Assembly (NCBI RefSeq): GCF_029543105.1
Contig: NZ_JARQXB010000008.1
Location: 110,616 to 174,615, forward strand
Origin: Stenotrophomonas sp. HITSZ_GD
GTDB lineage: Bacteria; Pseudomonadota; Gammaproteobacteria; Xanthomonadales; Xanthomonadaceae
Length of the DNA: 64,000 bases
Direction: 5' to 3'
Shown here: piece after piece, positions 29,180 to 38,322 of the stretch
Numbering within the stretch: position 1 is the stretch's first letter
Layout of the letters: each line of letters opens with the position of its first letter
Translations under genes and position numbers: made by a program
The notes under the pieces: generated by a model
Database searches by the model: none
What the model was told of the DNA's origin: nothing
What the model saw: only the letters and a program-made list of their open reading frames with translations

Positions 29180-30904
29180 TCAGCGCGTGCCGACGATCGC
29201 GTTCGGGCGGCCACCGCTGAAGGTGGACCACGCCGGCGTGCGCAGCACGTTGCCGAAGCCGTCCAGGTGCAGCGTGCCGGTGGCACCGCGCAGGCCGCCT
29301 TCGCTGCCGGCGGCCAGCGGTTCCAGGTAGGCGCTGATCAGCCACGCGTCGTAGCCGAAGGCGAACAGGCGCGCGGCCGGGCCGCGGGCGGTCGGCAGGG
29401 TAGCGGCGATGCTGGCCGCGCTCGGCAGGCCGATGACGCCGCTGCTGGTCCAGCGCTCGCCCGGGAAGGCGATGCCGTCCAGCGCCATGTCTTCCTCCGG
29501 CTTGCCGGTGCCCAGCACGAGCTGCGAGGTGCCCACGCGCGGCTTGCCGGCCAGGCCGGAGAGCGCGAGCTGGGGCGCCAGCGCGCGCGCGGTCGGGCCG
29601 CGCACGGCCAGGAACACCGAATCGGCGGCGGCGTAGTTGCGCAGCTGCGCCGACACATCCCCCGGTGCCTCGGCCACGCTGACGCTGCCGGCGACCTGCC
29701 CGCCGCGCATCGCCATGCGCTCGCGGAACGCGGCCGCGGCGCGGCGGCCGTTGTCGTCGCTGCTGGCCACCACCAGCGCGTTGCGCTGGCCGTGGGCGAG
29801 CAGGTATTCGGCGGCCATGATGCCGTCGTCCTCCGGGGCCAGCGAGAACCCGGCGATGCCGGCCGGGGCCTCGTGCGCGTCGGCCGGGCGGTTGAGCGCC
29901 AGCACCGGCACGCTGAGCGTGCGCGCGAACAGCGCGCTGACCTCGTCGCGGCCCAGCGGGCCGATCACGTAATCGGCACCGGCGGCGACCGCGCGGTCGT
30001 AAGCGGCGTTGGCACCGCCCGGCGTGCCGGCGGTATCGAGGAACTCGATGTCCGGGCGGCGGCGCGATTCGGCGTAGTAGCCGGCGAGCAGGCCATCGCG
30101 CACCGGCGCGGCGGCCGTGGCGAGGTTGCCGGTGAGCGGCAGCAGCACGGCCAGCTTGATCGGCGGGCGGTAGCCGTCGCGGTCGGCCGGCGGACGCTTG
30201 CTGGTGTCGAAGCTGGCCGATGCGCGGTCGAACGGGCGCGGCAGCGGCAGGCCGCGGTTGAGCAGCGCGCGGCCGGCGAAGTTGTACAGCGGGTCGCCGG
30301 CGGGCAGCGCGGTGGCGCGCGCGCGCAGGGTGTTGTCGTCCAACGCGGCGAGCAGGCGCATGATCTCGCGCTGGTTGTCGCTGCGCGCGGTGCCCGTGAG
30401 CGCGGCATCGGCGCGGCTGCGCGCTTCGGCGGCCTCCACTGGCTTGCCGGTGGCTTCCAGGGCCTGGGCGCGCGCGAGGAACCAGCGCGCCTGGTAGGCC
30501 GGCGACAGCCCCGGCGCGGATTCGCCCAGCGCCTGCAGTGCCTGCGCGGGCTGCTTGTCGGCCAGCGCGAATTCGCCGCTCAGCAGCTGGTAGCGGGCCT
30601 TCTCCTCGCCCCCCAGCTGGCGCGCATTGACCTGCGCGAGCAGGCCGCGCGCGCGCGCGGCGTCGCCGGCCTCGTTCCAGGCGAAGGCCGCGTCGGCCAA
30701 CAAGCGGCTGCGCTGCGCGCCGGTGGCGGCGAAGGCCTGCGCTTCCAACTGCTGCGCCGCTTCGCGCGGCTTGCCCTGCTCGAGCAGGGCGATGGCCGCG
30801 GCCTGCGCGGGCGAGGCCTGCGGGGCGAGACTGCCGGTGGCGCAGCCGGCGCACAGCGCCAGCAGCAGGGACAGGGCGGAAATCCGGGCGAAGCGGTTGT
30901 TCAT
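29180..30904 (-). CDS. lpoA: Penicillin-binding protein activator lipoprotein LpoA
   Basis: A 574-residue outer-membrane lipoprotein of the LppC/LpoA family that stimulates class A penicillin-binding proteins from the outer membrane. The N terminus MNNRFARISALSLLLALCAGC ends in a lipobox-like cysteine (about residue 21). An alpha-helical TPR-like half (about 25-230) is followed by a periplasmic-binding-protein-like half (IKLAVLLPLTGNLATAAAPV, VIGPLGRDEVSALFA). It starts at ATG 30904, divergent from rsmI, the standard genomic neighbour of lpoA. It heads a four-gene operon. Confidence 0.9.
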   Translation of the reverse strand: MNNRFARISALSLLLALCAGCATGSLAPQASPAQAAAIALLEQGKPREAAQQLEAQAFAATGAQRSRLLADAAFAWNEAGDAARARGLLAQVNARQLGGEEKARYQLLSGEFALADKQPAQALQALGESAPGLSPAYQARWFLARAQALEATGKPVEAAEARSRADAALTGTARSDNQREIMRLLAALDDNTLRARATALPAGDPLYNFAGRALLNRGLPLPRPFDRASASFDTSKRPPADRDGYRPPIKLAVLLPLTGNLATAAAPVRDGLLAGYYAESRRRPDIEFLDTAGTPGGANAAYDRAVAAGADYVIGPLGRDEVSALFARTLSVPVLALNRPADAHEAPAGIAGFSLAPEDDGIMAAEYLLAHGQRNALVVASSDDNGRRAAAAFRERMAMRGGQVAGSVSVAEAPGDVSAQLRNYAAADSVFLAVRGPTARALAPQLALSGLAGKPRVGTSQLVLGTGKPEEDMALDGIAFPGERWTSSGVIGLPSAASIAATLPTARGPAARLFAFGYDAWLISAYLEPLAAGSEGGLRGATGTLHLDGFGNVLRTPAWSTFSGGRPNAIVGTR

Positions 30905-30986
30905 TTCGGTTCCAGTCGACGGGGCGGACGGAGGCGTGCCGGCGAAAAACGCTACGATTCTAACCTTGAGCCTGGAAAAACCACTG

Positions 30987-31814
30987 ATGACTTCCGCAGG
31001 AACCCTCCATGTCGTGGCCACGCCGATCGGCAACCTCGGCGATCTGACCCCGCGCGCACAGGAAACCCTGCGCAACGTGGCGGCGATCTGCGCCGAGGAC
31101 ACCCGCCGCACCGGCCAGCTGCTGGCCCACTTCGGCATCGACAAGCCGCTGGTGGCGCTGCACGACCACAACGAGGAGGCGCTTGCGCAGCGCATCGTGG
31201 CCCGCCTGCAGGGTGGCGACTCGCTGGCGTTGGTCAGCGATGCCGGCACCCCGCTGGTGAGCGACCCCGGTTTCCGGGTGGTGCGCGCGGCCCGCGCGGC
31301 GGGGCTGAAGGTGAGCCCGGTGCCGGGCGCGTGCGCGGCGATCGCCGCGCTGAGCGTGGCGGGCTTGCCGAGCGACCGCTTCGTGTTCGAAGGCTTCCTG
31401 CCGGCCAAGGCCGGCGCGCGCCGCGAGCGCCTGGCCCGGCTGGCCGGCGAGGCGCGCACGCTGGTGTTCTACGAGTCCTCGCACCGCATCGACGAATCGC
31501 TGGCCGACATGGCCGCCGCGTTCGGCGCCGAGCGCCCGGCGGTGATCGCGCGCGAGCTCACCAAGCTGTTCGAGACCGTGCTCGACGGCACCCTCGCCGG
31601 ATTGCTCGCGCAGGTGGAAGCCGACGACAACCAGCGCAAGGGCGAGTTCGTGGTGATGGTGCAAGGGGCCGGCGAGGATGCCGAGGCCGAGGCGAAGCTG
31701 GCCGAGGGCCGGCGGCTGTACGCCAGGCTGGGCGAACACCTGCCGCCCTCCACCGCCGCCAAGCTGGCGGCCGAACTGAGCGGCGCGCCGCGCAAGGCGC
31801 TCTACGGCAGTTGA
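30987..31814 (+). CDS. rsmI: 16S rRNA (cytidine-1402-2'-O)-methyltransferase
   Basis: A 275-residue SAM-dependent tetrapyrrole-methylase-fold enzyme that 2'-O-methylates C1402 of 16S rRNA. Motifs: HVVATPIGNLGDLTPRAQET, AEDTRRTGQLL, LVSDAGTPLVSDPGF, VPGACAAIAALSVAGL and ARELTKLFE. It starts at ATG 30987. It is divergent from lpoA across an 82-base gap containing overlapping TAGAAT/TACGAT-type -10 candidates for both directions (30953-30962). It converges on rnpB. Confidence 0.95.
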   Translation: MTSAGTLHVVATPIGNLGDLTPRAQETLRNVAAICAEDTRRTGQLLAHFGIDKPLVALHDHNEEALAQRIVARLQGGDSLALVSDAGTPLVSDPGFRVVRAARAAGLKVSPVPGACAAIAALSVAGLPSDRFVFEGFLPAKAGARRERLARLAGEARTLVFYESSHRIDESLADMAAAFGAERPAVIARELTKLFETVLDGTLAGLLAQVEADDNQRKGEFVVMVQGAGEDAEAEAKLAEGRRLYARLGEHLPPSTAAKLAAELSGAPRKALYGS

Positions 31815-31822
31815 AGGAAGAA

Positions 31823-32177
31823 GGGGCGGAGCCGGCCTGTAAGCCGGGTTCTGTCGTGGACAGTCATTCTTCTAGGCGCCGCGTCGCCGCGGCGCTCAAG
31901 CAACCTACCCGGACCCGACGCGGGCCGCGCCATGAGGTCCCTATTTGGTCTTGCTCCAGGTGGGGTTTGCCGTGCCGGTCCGTTACCGGACTCGCGGTGC
32001 GCTCTTACCGCACCATTTCACCCTTACCAGCTTCACGTGGAAGCTTCGGCGGTATCTTTCTGTTGCACTTTCCGTCGGCTCGCGCCGCCCAGGCGTTACC
32101 TGGCACCTTGCCCTGTGGAGCCCGGACTTTCCTCGGCATCCTTTCGGATGACGCGACTGCCTGGCCGACTCCGCCGC
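31823..32177 (-). ncRNA. rnpB: RNase P RNA (class A)
   Basis: The minus-strand transcript reads GGCGGAGTCGGCCAGGCAGT near its 5' end, then the universal GAGGAAAGTCCGGGCTCC (complement near 32117-32134). It ends with GACAGAACCCGGCTTACAGG and a terminal stem P1. P1 pairs the complement of 32163-32175 with that of 31826-31838. The length of about 355 nt fits class A bacterial RNase P RNA, the ribozyme that matures tRNA 5' ends. Ends are approximate. A -10 box TACAAT lies on the minus strand at 32182-32187, about 7 bases before the 5' end. The gene is convergent with rsmI. Confidence 0.95.
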
Positions 32178-32181
32178 GCGC

Positions 32182-32187
32182 ATTGTA
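32182..32187 (-). promoter_or_regulatory. -10 box of rnpB
   Basis: TACAAT read on the minus strand, positioned so that transcription begins at the first base of the RNase P RNA P1 stem. The matching -35 region is GC-rich and not convincing. Confidence 0.55.
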
Positions 32188-32212
32188 GCCGACGTGCCTG
32201 GCGGGCGGGCTT

Positions 32213-32968
32213 TCAGAGCGCCAGCCGCGTCTGTCCGAGGAACAGGCCATCTGGGCCGAAACGACGTTCGTGGATCCAGCCGCCGCCCTCGGGGTCGACC
32301 ATCAGGATCGTGCTGGCGCGCGTGCCGTATTCGCGGCCGCGGATGAAGGCGGCGGACAGGCGGCGCTCCAGTTCCAGGCCCACGCCGGTCTGCGGCAGTT
32401 CGTCGTCGGCGGCGATGCGCTCGTCGGCCAGCGCGGCCCACAGCGGGTCCAGCGATTCGTCCGCGCCGGCGATCCATTCGCCGAGCACCGCCACCAGCCG
32501 GCGCGTCTTGGGCCACGGCGCGTCCAGGGCGCCGTTGGACATGCCATGCACGCCTGGTGCGAGCGCGCGTGCGGCGGCCGGATGGTTGCCCACGTAGCGG
32601 CAGGCCTGGCCATCGGCCAGCAGCAGGTTGAAGGGCGGGTATTCGGCCGCGCTCGCGGCCAGGTCGGCGGCGAACGCGGTGGCGTCCTGCGCACCGGCCA
32701 GGTAGTTGGCGATCAGGTGCCCGCGCGAGGGGCCGGAGGTGGTCGCCATCGGGTCGCGCACGTTGGTCACCACCGCGGCGCGCCCGCCGGTACCCAACCC
32801 GACCCAGCTGCCGCCCGAGCGCAGGTCGCGCCCGGCCATCACGCCTTGTTGCGGCGGCGGCCAGTGCGACAGCGCGGCGGTAGGCCGCTCGTGGAATTCG
32901 TCGCGGTTGCCCGCCAGCACCAGGCGCCAGCGGGGGTGGGTTTTCCAGGCAATGGCGACCAGGCACAT
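32213..32968 (-). CDS. NRDE (TANGO2-like) family protein
   Basis: A 251-residue protein beginning MCLVAIAWKTHPRWRLVLAG followed by NRDEFHERPT, the defining NRDE motif shared with eukaryotic TANGO2. The N-terminal Cys2 after Met removal suggests an Ntn-hydrolase-like fold, but no reaction is established; eukaryotic relatives are linked to haem or lipid handling. It starts at ATG 32968. It is divergent from mraZ, with a 315-base shared upstream region. Confidence 0.85.
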   Translation of the reverse strand: MCLVAIAWKTHPRWRLVLAGNRDEFHERPTAALSHWPPPQQGVMAGRDLRSGGSWVGLGTGGRAAVVTNVRDPMATTSGPSRGHLIANYLAGAQDATAFAADLAASAAEYPPFNLLLADGQACRYVGNHPAAARALAPGVHGMSNGALDAPWPKTRRLVAVLGEWIAGADESLDPLWAALADERIAADDELPQTGVGLELERRLSAAFIRGREYGTRASTILMVDPEGGGWIHERRFGPDGLFLGQTRLAL

Positions 32969-33095
32969 GCGGCCGATTGTGGCCGTTTTGCGCAGTGCCC
33001 CGCCATCGGCGGGCACGTCCTCGACGTGGTCTTAACACCCTCTACACAGGGCTGAATTTCGGTTCAATCTCAAAATCTGAGACGAAACAGCAACT

Positions 33096-33104
33096 TGTGG
33101 ATAA
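33096..33104 (-). promoter_or_regulatory. Perfect DnaA box upstream of dcw promoter
   Basis: TGTGGATAA on the plus strand equals the consensus DnaA box TTATCCACA on the minus strand. It lies 71 bases before the -35 of the mraZ promoter, inside an ACTTGT/ACAAGT inverted repeat. Confidence 0.5.
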
Positions 33105-33174
33105 GCCTTGAACAAGTCTCTAAAGATTGCTGCAAGCCATTGATCCCCCAAGTGATTTGTCGTTCGGAAAGTTG

Positions 33175-33202
33175 TTGACAAGCCTTCGCGCGCTGCTAAG
33201 GT
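33175..33202 (+). promoter_or_regulatory. Main dcw promoter (Pmra)
   Basis: Consensus -35 TTGACA (33175-33180), 16-base spacer, extended -10 TGCTAAGGT with hexamer TAAGGT (33197-33202). Transcription would start near 33209, giving a leader of about 75 bases before the mraZ GTG. Confidence 0.8.
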
Positions 33203-33244
33203 GGGCAACGGAGGGAAAACCGGGTTTTTTGTGGTTTTTCGTGG
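33202..33244 (+). promoter_or_regulatory. MraZ-type G-tract repeats
   Basis: TGGG (33202), AGGG (33212), CGGG (33221), GTGG (33231) and GTGG (33241) recur every 9-10 bases immediately downstream of the -10. E. coli MraZ represses dcw by binding regularly spaced TGGG repeats before its own gene, so this array is the likely autorepression site. Confidence 0.6.
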
Positions 33245-33283
33245 TTCAATGACTGCCCGAGTGGGTGCCGAGGGTTTTTCAGC

Positions 33284-33730
33284 GTGTTTCAAGGCGAGAC
33301 GGCCATCACAGTCGACGACAAGGGGCGCTTGGCGGTTCCCACCGCCTATCGCGATCTCGTCGCGCGTGACAGCGGCAACCGCCTGGTGCTGACCTACAAC
33401 CCGTTCGAGGCCGGCTGCCTGTGGCTGTATGCAGAGAAGGAGTGGCAGCGGGTGCGCGACGACGTGATGTCCAAGCCCAACACCCAGCGCACCGTGCGCG
33501 TGCTGCAGCAGAAGCTGGTCGGTTCCTCGGCCGTGCTCGAACTGGACGGCAATGGCCGCGTGAGCATCCCCGTCAGCCACCGCAACGCGGTGGGCATCGA
33601 GAAGAAGGCCGTCCTGCTGGGCATGGGCGACAAGTTTGAACTGTGGAGCGAGCAGGCACATCGCGCATTGATCCAGCAGACGTTGTCTGACGGGGATCTG
33701 GGCGATGGATTGCTCGACCTCAGGTTGTGA
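33284..33730 (+). CDS. mraZ: Transcriptional regulator MraZ
   Basis: A 148-residue AbrB-fold DNA-binding protein, usually the first gene of the division/cell wall cluster and a repressor of it. Two SpoVT/AbrB-like repeats are seen ([20 protein letters not shown] and [18 protein letters not shown]). The start is GTG 33284 ([14 protein letters not shown]), matching the family. The stop overlaps the rsmH start as GTGA. Confidence 0.95.
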   Translation: MFQGETAITVDDKGRLAVPTAYRDLVARDSGNRLVLTYNPFEAGCLWLYAEKEWQRVRDDVMSKPNTQRTVRVLQQKLVGSSAVLELDGNGRVSIPVSHRNAVGIEKKAVLLGMGDKFELWSEQAHRALIQQTLSDGDLGDGLLDLRL

Positions 33731-34728
33731 GCCGGGGTGCCCGGATGCGCCCTGACGCGCAGCCCGGTCACCTCCCGGTGTCGCAGCCGCCGGCGGCGCA
33801 TCTGCCGGTGCTGTACACGCAGGTGCTGGAAGGCCTGCAGGTGATCGAGGACGGAACGTATCTGGATGGCACGTTCGGGCGTGGTGGCCACGCGCGCGGC
33901 GTGCTGCAACGACTCGGCCCGGGAGGCCGGCTGCTGGTGATGGACAAGGACCCCGAAGCGATCGCCGTGGCCGAACAGTCGTTCGGTGGCGATGCGCGCG
34001 TGTCCATTCGCCGCGCCAGCTTCGCCACGCTGGGCCAGTGGGACCAGGCGCAGGCGCTGGACGGCGTGCTGTTGGACCTGGGGGTGTCTTCCCCGCAGCT
34101 GGACGTGGCCGAGCGCGGCTTTTCCTTCGGCAAGGACGGCCCGCTGGACATGCGCATGGACCCGGACGCCGGCCAGAGCGCCGCGCAATGGCTGGCCAGC
34201 GCGGACGAGCGCGAGATCGCCGACGTGCTGTGGACCTACGGCGAAGAGCGCCAGAGCCGCCGCATCGCGCGCGCCATCGTGCAGCGCCGCGCCGAGCAGC
34301 CGCTGCTGCGCACCGCGCAGCTGGCCGAGCTGATCGCCTCGGTGATGCCGCGCGGCAAGAGCGGCACGGATAAGAGCCGGATCCACCCGGCCACGCGCAG
34401 CTTCCAGGCCATCCGCATCCACATCAACCGCGAGCTGGCCGACCTCGAAGCCGGCCTGGACGCGGCGCTGGAACGGCTCAAGCCCGGTGGCCGGCTGGCG
34501 GTGATCAGCTTCCACTCGCTGGAAGACCGCATCGTCAAGCAGTTCATCAACCGCCACGCCAAGGCGCCGCCGGCCAACCGCCGCCTGCCCGAAGCACAGG
34601 CGTTCACGCCGACGCTGCTGGCCATCGGCGGGGCGATCCGCGCCGAGGACGACGAACTGGCCGCCAACCCGCGCGCCCGCAGCGCGGTGCTGCGCGTGGC
34701 CGAAAAACTGCCGCAGGTGGCCGCATGA
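33727..34728 (+). CDS. rsmH: 16S rRNA (cytosine-1402-N4)-methyltransferase
   Basis: A 333-residue SAM methyltransferase that adds the N4-methyl group to C1402; together with RsmI (encoded 2.7 kb upstream) it makes m4Cm1402. Motifs: [47 protein letters not shown] and [14 protein letters not shown] 33727 overlaps the mraZ stop; ATG 33745 is an alternative. The stop overlaps ftsL. Confidence 0.95.
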   Translation: MSRGARMRPDAQPGHLPVSQPPAAHLPVLYTQVLEGLQVIEDGTYLDGTFGRGGHARGVLQRLGPGGRLLVMDKDPEAIAVAEQSFGGDARVSIRRASFATLGQWDQAQALDGVLLDLGVSSPQLDVAERGFSFGKDGPLDMRMDPDAGQSAAQWLASADEREIADVLWTYGEERQSRRIARAIVQRRAEQPLLRTAQLAELIASVMPRGKSGTDKSRIHPATRSFQAIRIHINRELADLEAGLDAALERLKPGGRLAVISFHSLEDRIVKQFINRHAKAPPANRRLPEAQAFTPTLLAIGGAIRAEDDELAANPRARSAVLRVAEKLPQVAA

Positions 34729-34988
34729 GCCGCCTGCTGCTCATCGTGCTGCTGGCCTGCACCGTGGCCTCGGGCATTGGCGTGGTCTACATGCGCCACA
34801 TGCACCGCAAGCTGTTCGTGGAGCTCACCCGCCTGCAGAAGACGCGCGACGACCTGGACATCGAATTCGGCCGCCTGCAGCTGGAACAGGCCACCTGGGC
34901 CGAGAGCAACCGCGTGGACCAGATCGCGCGCGAGCGCCTGGGCATGAAGTTCCCGGAAACCGCCGACATCGTGGTGGTGCGGCCATGA
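34725..34988 (+). CDS. ftsL: Cell division protein FtsL
   Basis: An 87-residue bitopic division protein: one N-terminal membrane helix (residues 3-22, [20 protein letters not shown]), then a periplasmic coiled coil (about 28-60) and a conserved-looking [15 protein letters not shown] end. It forms the FtsQLB complex that activates FtsWI. ATG 34725 overlaps rsmH by ATGA, and its stop overlaps ftsI. It is shorter than E. coli FtsL (121), which has a longer cytoplasmic tail. Confidence 0.92.
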   Translation: MSRLLLIVLLACTVASGIGVVYMRHMHRKLFVELTRLQKTRDDLDIEFGRLQLEQATWAESNRVDQIARERLGMKFPETADIVVVRP

Positions 34989-36847
34989 TGAAGCCGACCC
35001 GCTCGCGCATGCGCTCCAGCTTCAACCTGCGCGGCCGCCTGATGCTGGTGGGCACCACGCTGGCACTGTGCTCGGTCACGCTGATCGGCCGCGCCGCCTA
35101 CGTGCAGCTGATCAACAGCGACTTCTACCAGCGCCAGGGCGAAGCGCGCTACCTGCGCGAGCTGCCGATCGCGGTGTCGCGCGGCATGATCACCGACCGC
35201 AACGGCGAGCCGCTGGCCGTGTCCACGCCGGTGGAGTCGATCTGGGTGAACCCGCAGGAACTGCTGCGCAACCCGGACCGCATCCCGGAGCTGGCCAAGG
35301 CCCTGCAGATGCCGCAGGACGAGCTGAGCTCGCGCCTGTCGCAGAAGGCGGACAAGGAGTTCATGTACCTCAAGCGCCGGATCAATCCCGACCGCGCGCA
35401 CGAGATCGTCGCGCTGAAGATCCCCGGCGTGTTCTCCCAGCGCGAATTCCGCCGCTTCTACCCGCAGGGCGAAGCGATGGCCCACGTGCTGGGCTTCACC
35501 AACATCGACGACCGCGGCCAGGAAGGCCTGGAGCTGGCGTTCGACCAGTGGCTGCGCGGCAAGCCGGGCAGCAAGCGCGTGGTGCGCGATGCGCGCGGCG
35601 CCATCGTGGAGAGCGTGGACCTGGTCAAGCCGGCCGAGCCGGGGCAGGACCTGACGCTGAGCATCGACCGCCGCATCCAGTTCCTGGCCTACAAGGAACT
35701 GCGCAACGCGCTGGTGGAGAACAAGGCCGCCGGCGGTTCGATGGTGGTGATGGACGTGGCCACCGGCGAAGTGCTGGCGATGGTCAACCTGCCCACCTAC
35801 AACCCCAACGCGGTGACCGGCATCAACCCGGCGGCGCGTCGCAACCGCGCGGTCACCGACCTGGTCGAGCCCGGCTCCACGATGAAGCCGCTCACCATCG
35901 CCACCGCGCTGCAGGCCGGCGTGGTCACGCCGAACACCACCATCGACACCAACCCCGGCTACATGGCCGTGGGCCGCTTCACCATCAAGGACGTGCCGCG
36001 CAACAACGGCGTGCTCAACGTCACCGGCGTGATCACCCGCAGCTCCAACATCGGTGCGGCCAAGATCGCCGCCAAGCTGCCGGACGAGACCTTCTACCAG
36101 ACGGTGCACAACTTCGGTTATGGCAGCGCGCCGCACAGCGGCTTCCCGGGCGAAGCCGCCGGCTTGCTGCCCTCGCCGGCGCGCTGGAGCGGCTCTTCCA
36201 AGACCACGATGTCCTACGGCTACGGCCTGAACGTCACGCCGCTGCAGATCGCCCAGGCCTACGCCACGCTGGGTAACGGCGGGCGCTTGAACCCGCCGAC
36301 CTTCGTGAAGGGGCAGCGCGGCGAATCGCGCCAGGTCATCAGCCCCGAAGTGGCGCGCACCGTGATCGGCATGATGGAAACCGTGGTGACGCAGGGCGGC
36401 GCGAAGGACGCGGCGATCCTGGGCTACCACGTGGCCGGCAAGACCGGCACCGCGCGCAAGAACGGCCCCAACGGCTACGAGCGCGGCCACTACAACGCAC
36501 TGTTCGCCGGCCTGGTGCCGGCGACGCGGCCGCGCTTTGCCACGGTGATCGTCATCAACGATCCGCAGGCGGGCAAGTACTACGGTGGCCTGGTGTCCGC
36601 GCCAGTGTTCCACCGCGTGATGGAAGGCGCGCTGCGCCTGGCCGACGTGCCGCCGGACGACATCCAGTCCTGGCTGGCCGCGCAGGCCGCCGGCAAGGCG
36701 GGTGGCGCGCTGCCCAAGCCGGCGCCGGCCGCCGCGGCGCCCGCCATCGACACCGATGGCGTGATTCCGTCGGCCGCCGATGAAGTGGATGCCGGCATTC
36801 CCACTGCCAGCGCCGCCACCGCGCCGCTGCAGGAGGCGCGCCAGTGA
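34985..36847 (+). CDS. ftsI: Septal peptidoglycan transpeptidase FtsI (PBP3)
   Basis: A 620-residue class B penicillin-binding protein that cross-links septal peptidoglycan with FtsW. One membrane helix lies near residues 20-40, then a dimerisation domain, then the transpeptidase domain with catalytic Ser298 (EPGSTMKPL), the SSN motif and KTGT at 486-489. An Ala/Pro-rich tail of about 55 residues ([15 protein letters not shown]) extends the C terminus beyond the E. coli length (588). ATG 34985 overlaps the ftsL stop; the end overlaps murE as GTGA. Confidence 0.96.
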   Translation: MMKPTRSRMRSSFNLRGRLMLVGTTLALCSVTLIGRAAYVQLINSDFYQRQGEARYLRELPIAVSRGMITDRNGEPLAVSTPVESIWVNPQELLRNPDRIPELAKALQMPQDELSSRLSQKADKEFMYLKRRINPDRAHEIVALKIPGVFSQREFRRFYPQGEAMAHVLGFTNIDDRGQEGLELAFDQWLRGKPGSKRVVRDARGAIVESVDLVKPAEPGQDLTLSIDRRIQFLAYKELRNALVENKAAGGSMVVMDVATGEVLAMVNLPTYNPNAVTGINPAARRNRAVTDLVEPGSTMKPLTIATALQAGVVTPNTTIDTNPGYMAVGRFTIKDVPRNNGVLNVTGVITRSSNIGAAKIAAKLPDETFYQTVHNFGYGSAPHSGFPGEAAGLLPSPARWSGSSKTTMSYGYGLNVTPLQIAQAYATLGNGGRLNPPTFVKGQRGESRQVISPEVARTVIGMMETVVTQGGAKDAAILGYHVAGKTGTARKNGPNGYERGHYNALFAGLVPATRPRFATVIVINDPQAGKYYGGLVSAPVFHRVMEGALRLADVPPDDIQSWLAAQAAGKAGGALPKPAPAAAAPAIDTDGVIPSAADEVDAGIPTASAATAPLQEARQ

Positions 36848-38322
36848 GCCGCGCGATGCCGCTCTCGCAGCTGCTGCCCGACGTGCCGCTGGCGCGCGAA
36901 GTCGAGATCACCGGCCTGGTGCTGGATAGCCGCGCCGTGCGCCCGGGCAATGCGTTCGTGGCCATCGCCGGCTTCGGCGCGCATGGCCTGGGCTTCGTCG
37001 AGCAGGCGCGCGCCCACGGTGCGTCCGCGATCTTGTTCGACCCGCCGGCCCCCGCCGACCTGCCGGCCCCGGCCGACGCCATCGCCGTGCCCGGCCTGCG
37101 CGGTCGCATGGGCGCGATGGCCGACCGCTTCCACGGCCATCCCTCGCAGGCGATGACGATGGTCGGCGTCACCGGCACCAACGGCAAGACCTCCACCGTG
37201 CAGCTGATGGCCCAAGCCTGGAAGCTGCTCGGTATCGAAAGCGGCAGCGTGGGCACGCTGGGCGTGGGCCTGTACGGCCATGCCGTGCCGACCGGTTTCA
37301 CCACGCCGCTGGTGCTGCAGATGCACGAAGTGCTCGCCGACCTGCGCGATGCCGGCGCGCGCGCGGTGGCGATGGAAGTCAGCTCGCATGCGCTCGACCA
37401 GGGTCGCGTGGATGCGGTGCATTACGACGTGGCGGTGTTCACCAACCTCACCCGCGACCACCTCGACTACCACGGCGACATGGCCAGCTACGGCGCGGCC
37501 AAGGCCAAGCTGTTCTCGCGCGCCGGGCTCAAGGCCGCGGTCGTCAACCTCGACGACGCTTTCGGCCGCGAACTGCATGCCGGGCTGGGCGAGGGCATCG
37601 CCCGTATCGGCGTCAGCTCGCGTGGCCAGGCCGGTGCGCGCCTGCGCGCCGAGGCGCTGCGCCTGGACGACCACGGCCTGAATTTCGACCTGGTGGTGGA
37701 CGGCACCGCGCACCCGGTGCGCTCGCCGCTGCTGGGCCGCTTCAACGTCGACAACCTGCTGGCCGTGGCCGGCGCGCTGTTCGCGCTGGGCCAGCCGGCG
37801 GAAGTGATCGCCGACGTGCTGTCCCGCCTGCAGCCGATCCGCGGCCGAATGAACCGCCTTGGCGGGCAGGGCACGCAGCCGCTGGTGGTGATCGATTACG
37901 CCCATACGCCCGACGCGCTGGAGCAGGCGCTGGACAGCCTGCGCGGCCACGTCCACGGCCGCCTGCTGTGCGTGTTCGGTTGCGGCGGCGAGCGCGACGC
38001 CGGCAAGCGCCCGCAGATGGCGGCCATCGCCGAGCGCCTGAGCGATGTGGTCATCGTCACCGACGACAACCCGCGCCATGAGAACGGCGATGCCATCGTG
38101 GCCGACATCCTCGCCGGCTTCGAACACGCCGACGCCGTCACCGTGCAGCGCGACCGCGCCCAGGCGATCGCCTCGGCCATCGGCCAGGCGCGCCCGGGCG
38201 ACATCGTGCTGGTGGCCGGCAAGGGCCATGAGCCTTACCAGGACGTGGGCGGCGTGAAGCACCCGTTCGACGACACCGAGGTGGCGGCGCGGCTGCTGGC
38301 GAACGCGGAGGGCCGCGCATGA
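36844..38322 (+). CDS. murE: UDP-MurNAc-tripeptide synthetase MurE
   Basis: A 492-residue Mur ligase that adds meso-diaminopimelate to UDP-MurNAc-L-Ala-D-Glu. The ATP loop [15 protein letters not shown] and the DNPR motif (408-411, [11 protein letters not shown]), which selects meso-DAP over lysine, are present. It starts at GTG 36844 inside the ftsI stop. Its stop overlaps murF by ATGA. Confidence 0.96.
   Translation: MSRAMPLSQLLPDVPLAREVEITGLVLDSRAVRPGNAFVAIAGFGAHGLGFVEQARAHGASAILFDPPAPADLPAPADAIAVPGLRGRMGAMADRFHGHPSQAMTMVGVTGTNGKTSTVQLMAQAWKLLGIESGSVGTLGVGLYGHAVPTGFTTPLVLQMHEVLADLRDAGARAVAMEVSSHALDQGRVDAVHYDVAVFTNLTRDHLDYHGDMASYGAAKAKLFSRAGLKAAVVNLDDAFGRELHAGLGEGIARIGVSSRGQAGARLRAEALRLDDHGLNFDLVVDGTAHPVRSPLLGRFNVDNLLAVAGALFALGQPAEVIADVLSRLQPIRGRMNRLGGQGTQPLVVIDYAHTPDALEQALDSLRGHVHGRLLCVFGCGGERDAGKRPQMAAIAERLSDVVIVTDDNPRHENGDAIVADILAGFEHADAVTVQRDRAQAIASAIGQARPGDIVLVAGKGHEPYQDVGGVKHPFDDTEVAARLLANAEGRA

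Larger units (their letters stand above)
32969..33283. promoter_or_regulatory. Shared upstream region of NRDE gene and dcw cluster
   Basis: This 315-base gene-free stretch is the most AT-rich and site-dense spacer in the window. It holds the mraZ promoter (33175-33202), G-tract repeats (33202-33244), a perfect DnaA box (33096-33104), the inverted repeat ACTTGT/ACAAGT around it (33093-33098 and 33112-33117), and a small palindrome TCTCA/TGAGA (33068-33072 and 33078-33082). No ORF with coding character is seen. Confidence 0.7.
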
